A stretch of DNA of 64,000 nt from assembly GCA_038501785.1 (NCBI GenBank), contig JBAMJR010000065.1:5344501-5408500 (forward strand). The letters are read 5' to 3'. Positions 23,545 to 34,345 of the stretch are shown in pieces. Source of the stretch: Myoxocephalus aenaeus (Eukaryota; Chordata; Actinopteri; Perciformes; Cottidae). Below the pieces are notes generated by a model that had not been told where the DNA came from, did no database searches, and saw only the letters and a program-made list of their open reading frames with translations. Made by a program: the position numbers and the translations under genes. Position 1 is the stretch's first letter, and each line of letters starts with the position of its first letter.

Positions 23545-23825
23545 TCTATTTGGGGTCGCGGGGCGCTGGAGCCGATCCCAGCTGACATTGGGCGAAGGCC
23601 GGGTTCACCCTTGGCAGGTCAATAGTTTATCACAGGGCACATATAGAGACAGGCAACCATTCACGCTCACATTCACACCTACGGGCATTTTGGAGTCTCC
23701 AGTTAACCTGAGCTGTCTGTCTTTGGACTGTGGGAGGAAGCCGGAGAACCCGGAGGGAACCCACGTGCAAACTCCACACAGAAGGAACGCCTGGGATCGG
23801 GGATCAAACTCCAGTTGGGCAAAAA
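23545..23825 (-). mobile_element. LINE/SINE-tail type repeat (L2-like), minus orientation
   Basis: Contains GGAGCCGATCCCAGCTGACA, ACCATTCACGCTCACATTCA, TTTGGACTGTGGGAGGAAGC and ACCCGGAGGGAACCCACGTG. This is a very common fish block related to L2-type tails and their tRNA-SINE partners. Read on the minus strand it begins with a tRNA box-B-like TTTGATCCCCG. The ORFs covering it (for example 23363-23875) are shadows of this repeat. Confidence 0.6.
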
Positions 23826-24475
23826 AAATATCTAAATCAAACAGACAAATAAAACACATATTAACACTGTTTTAAATGAGAAAATGGTTGCACAGAAAAA
23901 CATCACAATAACAAATAATTTACTTTAGTTTGGTCGCTACTGAAATTCTGGTTTAGTACTGTTGAAATGTTTTCCATCCCGACCCCAGTCATACGCATAC
24001 AAAAAGTTTAAAGGACCCGGCTAATAACACAAGTTTTAAAACAGATCAAAATGTTATACTATCAAGTGGAAAAAAAGTTAAATAAAGGTCACAGAAACCT
24101 CTCCTCCTAATGACTGTGACCAGCTGTAGTTGAATTATATTGCAAAAATTGTATCATATGGTGGACTGCTTATTTTTCAAGTCCAATAATTATGACAGAA
24201 TCGGTTAAATCGTGCCTCCGTACAGGGAAAGAGTGTGTTTCTATGAGCGCGGATGGGAGTATGGGAGGTACAAATGAATATCTCGGAGGTTTGTAGACTG
24301 TCAGTGTGACTCCCAAACCCACTTAAATGGCTTCACGCTCTACAAGCTTCCTCATCTCTTGTGCCCTGCAACCTCAGGAACAAAAAAAATGGGACTATGC
24401 AATCGCTGGAAAATGAAAGTCAAACTAAAACCTTCCCGTGGGTTGTTTCCCATGATATACCTGGACGTTTCTGTT

Positions 24476-24576
<101 letters not shown>

Positions 24577-27016
24577 TTTCTAGAGTAATTTTGACCAGTT
24601 GACTGGGGACAGCATGTCTAATTGCGGACAGAATTGGTGTCCCCATTTGATTTTTACTGCAGCTGCATTCAGCATGACGTCTTAATTGTAAGGTTAAGGT
24701 TAGTAATTGGGGTGAGGTTTAGGTTAAGAGAGGGTCAATGCAATAAAAGTATGCTAAACCAAAATGTATGTATGTGTGTGTTCTCATATAAATTCCCTTC
24801 AGCTCATGTATCTCTGTATTTGTGTTTCTAATGATGACCAGAAAGGTTTTCTTTTAGGGAAATTACTTTTTTATTGCTCTGTTTTTGTCATTATTCCCGT
24901 TTCCCTTTGTCGAGATCAGGAAATGCTTGAATGTTGTCCAATATGGCAGGAACACGGGTGATCAGAAAATTTTAACTTAGTAAGAAAATTCTCTCTGAGT
25001 CTGGAAATCGTTTGCGTCAATGCGTGTCATGTTTTACAAGTAGATACGCAATGCCCCCGGGAAGAGAGACAGACAGAATAGCCAATGCTTTGAATTAACC
25101 CGGCGGACAGCGGTAAGTAATGGATGGAGTGAAGCAAGAACTTGCAAAAAAGGCCTCTTGAAATCTTCAATAATTTGGGGGAGGCCATTGCAAATTTATG
25201 GCTTATATGTTTTGTGCTGGTGCGCCGCAAAGAAAGCCTTTCCAAAGAAAAATATAACTTTGTCTTTGAAGAAGAAATTTGAAAATATAGCCTCAGGTCA
25301 GGTCTGAAAGGTGAGGGTATCTGTTTGTTTTTGTTCTGTGCAGATTGAGTTGAGTGAGAAAAGTATTCTTATGATCAGAACTGTGACAAAATGTATAATA
25401 TAAAAGCACAATATCATTCAGACTTCATTCATTTACGTTTACATTGTGAATCGGTTGCAATAACTTTAGAAACAGCTTCAAAGGTAACTAATTATGAAAA
25501 ATAATCAATAGTGACAAGCGTAAGTCAAATTACTTTTTACATAATATACGTACATAATTCAGTTCATCCACAAATCTGTCATAAGACGACACACATTTTC
25601 TAACTTTTACCGATTTCTGATGATTATCTTTTGGTCTCTTTTTAACACGTCTTTATATCTACATGGTTTTTAAGATATGCTTTGACAAGGCCATGAAAGT
25701 CAATCATTCCACAGATCTTCCTACTATAAACGGAGATAAACATACCTGCATAATTCCCTCTAAAAATAATAAACCGTTTGAAGCTGTTTAACCCCCGACA
25801 CATCTCGCTTTAAAAGCGCCGTCTCCTCCGCTGACAAAGCATAAAGTCGTTTTTTTTCTTTGATAAGCGATCCACGCTCGTGCGAACACTGAGATGCATG
25901 TGGCCCCTGAAGAGCCACACGTCGAGCCAATTAGAAGGTGTGACGGCATCTCTTGAGTCGCCGTCCTTCAAGTCGCCTTTCATCTGTCATCCGCTCGTGT
26001 CTCGTCTCTGATTGCAAAAATCGAAGATGTGAGAAAAAGGCAATTCATTTTTTTTTCAGCTGCAGGAGATTAAGATCACACTGATGCCAACAGATGACAT
26101 TAAAAAAAGCAACTATGAATTCAAATGCAGACCTGAATGAAAGCACTGTACATGAAGTGTGTGCGAACCGTAATGTTTCTCTTGCTTTCTAACGTTCCTC
26201 TCCTCGATGCAGACCCACACTAACAGTGCTCAGACTCCTCTCATCTGTCCCAAAATGCATAGAGGTCTATTACAGCTCCCTCTCTCTCTCTCTCTCTTTA
26301 CCCTTCAGGGCTCAAATGAGCAGAGCAGTAATGGGAACGTCACTCGTCCATCTCTCGCTCTCCTTATTCTGTTCGTCATCATTTTCGCGCTTTGCAGCGA
26401 GGGAGACGGAAAAGCACGAGGTTAATGAAGAGCCGACTGGCTGAATCAAACACAATGGTCCCATGAACAATTTAGAAAACTGAGCGACCGTGAATGCAGC
26501 CTCTAGATTATCCTCAAACCAACATATTTACATTAATATGATATTGGTCTAATATGAAATGTCCTGCAGAAAGACTGCCAATGATATTCAAGTGGAAATC
26601 ATTAAAAACCTGCTTTATTTCACCCCATGATCAGTATTTAAATATCCTAAGACAACACTTATTTCTGAGCAAACTCAGTCCTTAGTGATAATTAAATAGG
26701 ATGAAAACGTGAAAGTAACTTTATTGTCATTTTGAGTTGATATTGGACTGGGAATAACACTTGGAGACTGGTGTAGTGGTAACAGATGTAGTACCAGTGT
26801 CAGCCAAGGACTACTGGCATTTGGCTGGAAGTGTTGATCTTCCACCCTGATTGTTAACACAGTCACACTTTTCTTTGTGAACGTATTGTTTCTGGCAATA
26901 ATTCTGGCAGCAGCTGCAAGAAGTAAACTTGTTTCTTCTCAAGAGTTTGTAACAGAAGTTTATTAATTGTCGACAGGAATTTGAAATTGAAAAATTATGT
27001 TTGCATTGCCTAATTA

Positions 27017-27300
27017 AGTGATTTTCAACCACTGTGCCGTGAGAGATCGTCGGAAAATGTCCAATTTCATTTAATCGGTCCTGTGACGCGATTTTCCATT
27101 ACAGTCCAAAACATATTATTTAGTTGCCGCAAATAATTTGCCATTGTTGAGCGTCTGAGCCTGCAATATAATGGCTGGCCTAGTAATTAAATACTCTTCC
27201 GTGCCAGTAGGTAGCGCAATAATTACCCCTCATATATACTGTATTATGCTACAATGTGACATTTTCTAACTTTTTTGGTTGTTGGTGTGCCGCAGGATTG
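27017..27300. mobile_element. Degenerate hAT-like fragment next to the minisatellite
   Basis: AGTGATTTTCAACCACTGTG CCGTGAGAGATCGTC resembles the left end of a common fish hAT family. GTTGGTGTGCCGCAGGATTG just before the minisatellite resembles the inner part of the opposite end. No clean target duplication is visible, so the boundaries are approximate. Confidence 0.4.
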
Positions 27301-28796
27301 TCCTCACAAGGACAGTGAGGAAAGGGAGCAAGAGAGTAGACGTGTCCTCACAAGGACAGTGAGGAAAGGAAGCAAGAGAGTAGACGTGTCCTCACAAGGA
27401 CAGTGAGGAAAGGGAGCAAGAGAGTAGACGTGTCCTCACAAGGACAGTGAGGAAAGGGAGCAAAAGAGTAGACGTGTCCTCACAAGGACAGTGAGGAAAG
27501 GGAGCAAGAGAGTAGACGTGTCCTCACAAGGACAGTGAGGAAAGGGAGCAAGAGAGTAGACGTGTCCTCACAAGGACAGTGAGGAAAGGGAGCAAGAGAG
27601 TAGACGTGTCCTCACAGGGACAGTGAGGAAAGGGAGCAAGAGAGTAGACGTGTCCTCACAGGGACAGTGAGGAAAGGGAGCAAGAGAGTAGACGTGTCCT
27701 CACAGGGACAGTGAGGAAAGGAAGCAAGAGAGTAGACGTGTCCTCACAAGGACAGTGAGGAAAGGGAGCAAGCGAGTAGACGTGTCCTCACAAGGACAGT
27801 GAGGAAAGGGAGCAAGAGAGTAGACGTGTCCTCACAAGGACAGTGAGGAAAGGGAGCAAGAGAGTAGACGTGTCCTCACAAGGACAGTGAGGAAAGGGAG
27901 CAAGCGAGTAGACGTGTCCTCACAAGGACAGTGAGGAAAGGGAGCAAGAGAGTAGACGTGTCCTCACAAGGACAGTGAGGAAAGGGAGCAAGAGAGTAGA
28001 CGTGTCCTCACAAGGACAGTGAGGAAAGGGCGCAAGAGAGTAGACGTGTCCTCACAGGGACAGTGAGGAAAGGAAGCAAGAGAGTAGACGTGTCCTCACA
28101 AGGACAGTGAGGAAAGGGAGCAAGCGAGTAGACGTGTCCTCACAAGGACAGTGAGGAAAGGGAGCAAGAGAGTAGACGTGTCCTCACAAGGACAGTGAGG
28201 AAAGGGAGCAAGAGAGTAGACGTGTCCTCACAAGGACAGTGAGGAAAGGGAGCAAGAGAGTAGACGTGTCCTCACAGGGACAGTGAGGAAAGGGAGCAAG
28301 AGAGTAGACGTGTCCTCACAGGGACAGTGAGGAAAGGGAGCAAGAGAGTAGACGTGTCCTCACAGGGACAGTGAGGAAAGGAAGCAAGAGAGTAGACGTG
28401 TCCTCACAAGGACAGTGAGGAAAGGGAGCAAGCGAGTAGACGTGTCCTCACAAGGACAGTGAGGAAAGGGAGCAAGAGAGTAGACGTGTCCTCACAAGGA
28501 CAGTGAGGAAAGGGAGCAAGAGAGTAGACGTGTCCTCACAAGGACAGTGAGGAAAGGGAGCAAGCGAGTAGACGTGTCCTCACAAGGACAGTGAGGAAAG
28601 GGAGCAAGAGAGTAGACGTGTCCTCACAAGGACAGTGAGGAAAGGGAGCAAGAGAGTAGACGTGTCCTCACAAGGACAGTGAGGAAAGGGCGCAAGCGAG
28701 TAGACGTGTCCTCACAAGGACAGTGAGGAAAGGGAGCAAGAGAGTAGACGTGTCCTCACAAGGACAGTGAGGAAAGGGAGCAAGAGAGTAGACGTA
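27301..28796. repeat. 44-bp minisatellite, 34 tandem copies
   Basis: Exact 44-base period from 27301 (TCCTCACAAGGACAGTGAGG, then AAAGGGAGCAAGAGAGTAGA, then CGTG) repeated 34 times without a length change. It ends with a 6-base duplication (TAGACG) and a partial unit at 28803-28813. Copies differ only at a few sites: CACAAGG/CACAGGG, GGGAGC/GGAAGC/GGGCGC and CAAGAG/CAAGCG/CAAAAG. Each unit contains the inverted repeat TCCTCAC...GTGAGGA (7-bp stem, 7-base loop). It is not a CRISPR array: there are no unique spacers. It is not coding. Confidence 0.98.
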
Positions 28797-28923
28797 GACG
28801 TGTCCTCACAGGGCTGGTCAGCAAAAGGAGGATTTGACCTTACAAACAATGCTACGTAGTCATCGCACAGTTGTGCTTTCCGTGGAACGTGTGGAGAATG
28901 AGGGAGGTTAGGATGAAGCAGTT

Positions 28924-28928
<5 letters not shown>

Positions 28929-29010
<82 letters not shown>
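28929..29010 (+). repeat. (GT)41 microsatellite
   Basis: Uninterrupted GT run about 130 bases after the minisatellite. Confidence 0.98.
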
Positions 29011-29011
<1 letters not shown>

Positions 29012-31584
29012 GCTTTAGGTGCAGCTCTATGAGAGGACATGACAGGTCAGTGTGGTGCTGTGCAGAGTGGGGAGAGTCGACCTTGGACGTTTTATTGAAT
29101 CAAACTTTTCTTTACACAGTGAGACATGAGGGATTGGAAAAGGTCAGGAACATTTTCATGAACTTAATCTGGTACGAACAGCTGCACTTTACACAGTTGG
29201 TTGCCACTAAGTGCCACGACTGCACAGTGTAGTTTTAGCTGCCTGTAATAGTCATAACTGAATTAAAGCTGGTGTCATGCTTGTGACATTTGTGGTAGTA
29301 TAAAGATAATGTTATCATACCTATCTATTTATATAGAAATTACTTTCGAAATCTAATTTTCCAACATCCTCACAACAATATTTTTTAGTTTAGGTTTCTG
29401 GCTTATAATACTTTGTACTTTGTTATGACAGAAAATCCCCAAACTGAATTAACTTTTTTTGTTATTTCATCAATAATTTAGCAAGTGAAGTAATGTATTT
29501 TTTAACTCTTTTTCATATTTTTGTTCCTATAAAAATAAAACCACCGAAACCAAAAATGCAATCAAGCTTCAAGGATTTGAGTATAAATCACAATAAATAA
29601 AATTAATTCAGAACCTTATACCTTTAGAAATGACAGGAAAAAAAAGCTGAAAAGCTGTTTGAGCCATGTGCAACCCGAGGCTCAAGCTTTTGCGTTGAGA
29701 TCCACCAGAATACATAGAAGGGTGTTGATGCTCAACAGAGGGTCAAACACATTTGTAATGTGTGGATGTGCTGCCACAGAGCAGCACTACAGGGACGGCG
29801 GATATGTTTGCAGGAACAGGAGCTGAGCAAGATCACAAGGCGATCACAGGCTGGCAAGTAGGGGGAGCGAGTAAATGAGGAGCAGAGGGACTGAAAAAAA
29901 ACAAGAATATGTAAAAAAAAACGTCATATGAAAAGTTCAGAGTTCCTCTTTAGCGCGTTCAGTGTTTGCACACATCTTCACCCAGCAGCCAGAGACAGCT
30001 GAGACGTGGCAGTCTATCGCCAGCTGCTTGTTTTTTTATATATTTGGCAGGTCTGCTTTCTTCAGGCTGCTCACAGCCAAAACATACATAATGCTGCCAA
30101 ATAGTCGACTCTGAGCCTGATCACACACACGCAAGAAGAAAAAAGAAAAAATCTACACGCATACTTAAGCATGAAGGTACGCGCAACAGTCTCACTGTTG
30201 CCGAGAGGTGAGAGAAGTGGGCTTATCACCAGCTGTAATGCCGCCACCAGCTGGGGCGCATGAGGGGATCTCTCCAGTCATTGAGATGCCCGCTGGGCTG
30301 CTGGGTAACAGTCGATGTGTAGTGCGGCTCCCAGGTGTGGCTTTATGCCGAAAAGTATAAATGTGAAGGAGGGCAGAGCTGGAAAAGCAGTTAGCGTGTC
30401 CTGAAACGCACCCAAAAGTCTAAACCCACGGCCCTCGGGGTTGCCTTGAGGGACGAAATAACTCCAAGCTGTGAGAAGCCATGAGATAATTAAATTCCAA
30501 AGGGTTTAGCCTCATGGGAACACGATTTGACCTCAGCATATGTCATGATGATTTTATAGTAAATTAAAAAGCTGGACTGCTCAACATTTAAAGAGTTCAT
30601 CCTCTGGGGAGAAGACATTTGCTTCAGATTTTGAAGTGCGTGTGTGCGTGTGCGTGTGTGTGTGACATTTAGTCATTGTGCTATTAAAAAATTAAAACAT
30701 TAGAAGTTCTTTTACTGGGGATCACAAATAAATGAACAAAATTGCATCTTTCAGTCTAGTAAAAAGTTGTTTCCCTGCAGCAGTTTTTGACAGACACACA
30801 AAAACACATAAGATCAAACACACAATAACTTAAGGGCAGTTCAATAACAGCTCTTCTCCTCACCAAGGTCAACCTTGGATGTAGGACCATAGTCCATAAA
30901 TCCCTGCCCTCACATTAACCGGCCTCATTCCTCCCTCCTAAACGCAAACTGACTGAGCCCAAAGTGACCCAACACAGCACAGTCCTGAGGCAGAACTGGA
31001 GGACACACACACACACACACACACACACGGTTGTACACAGTGCGTTCTCCCCAGTCCTTCCCCACAGTGGCTCCATGCAGGGCGATGGAGTGTCAGTCCC
31101 GTTTGGTTGCTGTGAACAGGTGCAGCAGTCGACAGATGAGGAGGCCCGTCTCCCCTGACTTCTAAATAAAACACCCATCTTCATCTCAAACTTTCTCTGC
31201 CGTCACGCTCTCCCCCCACCCGCAATCCTCAAAACAGCTGCCATGTCGAAGTCAGCAACTTTTAAACAAGGGACCCAGAATTCTCTCTGATTAAAGTCAC
31301 TCTCTGAGAACTTTGTACTAATATCAGTTAAAATTCCACTTGTCATTTGGTAGGCTGATGTTTTACTTGACTACAAAAAGTAATGTTCACCATGAAGTCA
31401 TGGTGCAGTGAGAATATGGTATGATATATTACAATACTTATAGGGACAGAATTACTAACTTATATTACTATAACTTAACATAGAAGACAAATAAAAATAG
31501 CTAATTCACAGATATCTTGGAAGCAGTCTGTTGTCATGTAACTTCATATGATCTTTGACTGAAAGGCATTTCATAATCATTATC
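29011..31584. other. Intergenic, no gene seen
   Basis: AT-rich single-copy-looking sequence with a short GT run (30640-30664) and an AC run (31003-31028). No exon with family similarity. Confidence 0.55.
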
Positions 31585-31586
31585 TA

Positions 31587-31930
31587 CCGTACTTTTCGGG
31601 TTATAAGCCGCTACTGCCTTCGGTCAGTGTCCCCGACAGCTCCCCGCTGTAGCCAGCTGGGGCTCCTGCTAGCGCTCCGTCACTTCCCCGCTAACTTCCG
31701 CTAGCTCCCTGAAAACCACCGAAGGTAGCGGGACCAGCCTCGACACCCGACTTGGGCAGAGGGGACGCGGGCAGTAGCAGCAGCAGCGGGCAGTAGCAGC
31801 AGCAGTGTCCGGTAGCAGCAGAAGCGCTATCTAGCAGCGCTACTAGCAGCGCTAGCTAGCAGCGCTACTAGCTTGCTACAGCGGGGACACTGATCAGCCG
31901 TAGGAGCGGCTTATAACCCGAAAAGTACGG
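31587..31930. mobile_element. 344-bp MITE with TA target duplication (mariner-like)
   Basis: The left end CCGTACTTTTCGGGTTATAA GCCGCT is repeated in exact reverse complement at the right end (31905-31930). TA flanks both sides (31585-31586 and 31931-31932). A second inner inverted pair, CAGTGTCCCCG...CGGGGACACTG, together with CGCTGTAGC/GCTACAGCG, lets the two ends pair over about 50 bases. The centre is a GC-rich TAGCAGC/AGCGCTAC tandem. No coding capacity. The TA duplication points to Tc1/mariner mobilisation. Confidence 0.85.
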
Positions 31931-33238
31931 TAATCATAAAGTTACTTCTTGATTTGTGACTTGCCCAGTGGGATTTAAACATTTCCAACATCAGCATAAT
32001 GGTAGTGGTCGTTTTTCTACAAACAAAAATATATCGAACACTTTTAAGGCCTGTAATGTCTCAAAAACACGTTCATCTTCTCTTACTGCAATGTCCTAAA
32101 TCTTTCTATAAAGTAACAAATTAAATATACTGGGCACATTAATCAAACAAAAAGAAACGTCAAGTAACAGTGTCCGCGTGCTACACAAGTGTTAATCAAC
32201 TGTCCTATTTCTGTTCCGTTTGCCACATCCATCATCTCGTTCTACGCCCGCTCTCTTCAAAGATAATTACAGTTATTTATTTGTTCTTCCTATCACAGCG
32301 AGTGATCTTACATTTCATCAGTAGAGTCACTGCAGCATGTTGAGGGATTGCTGCTCTCCGCTGCAATCAGATGGGTCGGTCAAAGGGAAACTCACATTTT
32401 TACGCCCTATTCAAAAAAAGAGCAATCTCCGTAAATGTGTACTCTGAGAAATGTAATATTCACGTAGAACATGAAGTTTTTTTTCGCAGATCATGGGACG
32501 GATTATGGCACAGATTTTGGCAGGCTATAGGTCAGATTATTTCCACAGATTATGGGACACATTAATTAGATTCCATTGTCAGACAGACGGGGGACCCAGA
32601 AGGAGGGTCTTTCAGAAACAGCATCGGCCGGCCTGTCTTGATACATGACCTCCGACCTGGAGCCCATCACTGATGGAAGCAGATGGGGGGAGTTTTAAAC
32701 GATCATTCTGGTGACTCTCTCTGTTTTAGCCCCATAATCACAAACGGCCTTTGGCCTTCCACTCTGCTTTGTTTTTTCAACACTGAGGCAATTTCGTAAA
32801 ATTAGGCCGACCAATCCACTCTGAATTTTAATCCAGAAACTGACTAGAGTTTGCAGAAGGCTGCTGGTCTCCAACAGGTTGATCTGTCAAACCGAAAAGT
32901 AACCAAAGGGTTTTCTTTACAAACCGTATCACCCACAATGAAATGGAACCAGCCGACAATCAATTTTAAGGGTCATAGTTTAAGGCTATCCTCTTATTGA
33001 AATTGACATGAAGTGTTAGAAGTTGGATTTCTTAATACTTACAAATGCCTATATATATTATATAACACCTTTCAAATATATATGGGTGGAAAATTCAAGA
33101 TCAAGTGTCCCTCAGTTATGCACTTGTGTATTTTATGTAATTTTAGATATTTTAAAATGATGCAATGTCACTAGTTTTGTACCAAAGCATTAGAAATATT
33201 TTCATCTGATAATGTCGCTGTACAAAAAAGGAAAGTTA

Positions 33239-33360
33239 GATTAGATATTCCTTTATTAGTTCCGCAGTGGTGAAATTTGCAGGATTACAGCAGCATTTAG
33301 TAGTGAAAACAATAAGAATGCAGAATAACAGTATTATATATACAGACCGAATAGAATTTA
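33239..33360. mobile_element. Fish LINE/SINE 3'-tail-like fragment
   Basis: TTAGATATTCCTTTATTAGT followed by GAAATTTGCAGGATTACAGC and AGAATGCAGAATAACAGT is a motif series I recognise from common fish retroposon tails. No coding part is attached. Confidence 0.4.
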
Positions 33361-34278
33361 TTTATATTGCACGTTTGAAGTGATTAAAGTGATTGAAGTT
33401 AAGTCATTAGGATACATCGTCTACGAATAATGAATTTGTTTGCAACATATATATCAACAAGATGTGGAGATACTTCATACAACAAATTAAACATTTGAGT
33501 CATTTGAGTCAAAGCAATATTGCCTATAAAATGTGTTTTTTTCTTCTTTTCATACATCAATCTCAGCACCAATGAAGTAAATCTCCCACTCTCTCCTCTT
33601 TGTCCTTTCATACATGGAAACATGAAGCTATAAATGTCCATTTCAAGATCAGAAACCACATCCACCATTCCCCAATGACAAAAACACTCACACATACACA
33701 TACAGCTAGATAGACAAATGTTTAATTCAATAAAATGGCCAAGGACGATTTCCCCCACTTTCTGGAAAGCACTGCACTGACTATATATATTTATACACAT
33801 GAATATATATTGTTTCACGCAGGACTGCACAAAGCGGTGCGGCTATAAAACATTACTCCAAGCCATCTCAGAGTGAGGCTGCTCATTCCAGGACAAAACC
33901 GCATCAATAAAGGTATAAAATATTGCCTCGTTGACCTGGTGTTCCACCCCATGTACGAGGACACACACACACTCTCCGCTACACACACACTCACGTGTAT
34001 TTGAAGTTGTTTAAAAGTCTGTCATTTGTCAGTGACCCATGTGATTATATGATCATTTCATGACCTGCCACTTTAAGGTGCTTGTGGTTTGTGGTCTTGG
34101 TGCATGAGACTGAATATGAACTCTGTTCCACTTAGCACTTCTCTCCTCTTTTTTACAGATATATACCGTCATTGTGCTTCCAGGGTGTTACGTCTCCCCA
34201 TTTGGATTTGTCTGAAACACTCTAAAGCACCTCAGCAAGATTATACAGTATCATTTTTAAAGTGAGCATTCAAGTCCA

Positions 34279-34345
34279 GTGGGGCTCTGTGGTGCAGTGA
34301 ATTCAGCCCCGTGTGCGGAGGCTTTTGGTGTTCGATCCCTGGTCC
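34279..34345 (+). mobile_element. tRNA-derived SINE head (candidate)
   Basis: GGGGCTCTGTGGTGCAGTGA has an A-box-like GTGGTGCAGTG, and TGTTCGATCCC about 45 bases on matches the Pol III B box. Spacing and order are as in a tRNA gene, but the arms do not form a full cloverleaf, so this is a SINE head rather than a functional tRNA. The 82-codon ORF beginning here (34279-34527) is taken as SINE body or chance. Confidence 0.45.

Noticed and set aside
23363..23875. 170-codon ORF
   Set aside because: It reads through two adjacent dispersed repeats (fish repeat and L2/SINE-like block).
24690..24730. GGTTAAGGTTAGTAATTGGGG as interstitial telomere repeat
   Set aside because: Only loosely TTAGG-like, no run of TTAGGG; it fits a common degenerate fish repeat next to the GT microsatellite.
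27301..28796. Regular 44-bp repeats as a possible CRISPR array
   Set aside because: No unique spacers separate the repeats: the whole 44-base unit is repeated head to tail, and the genome is clearly vertebrate.
34279..34345. Functional tRNA gene
   Set aside because: A- and B-box-like sequences are present, but the stems do not complete a cloverleaf; better explained as a SINE head.
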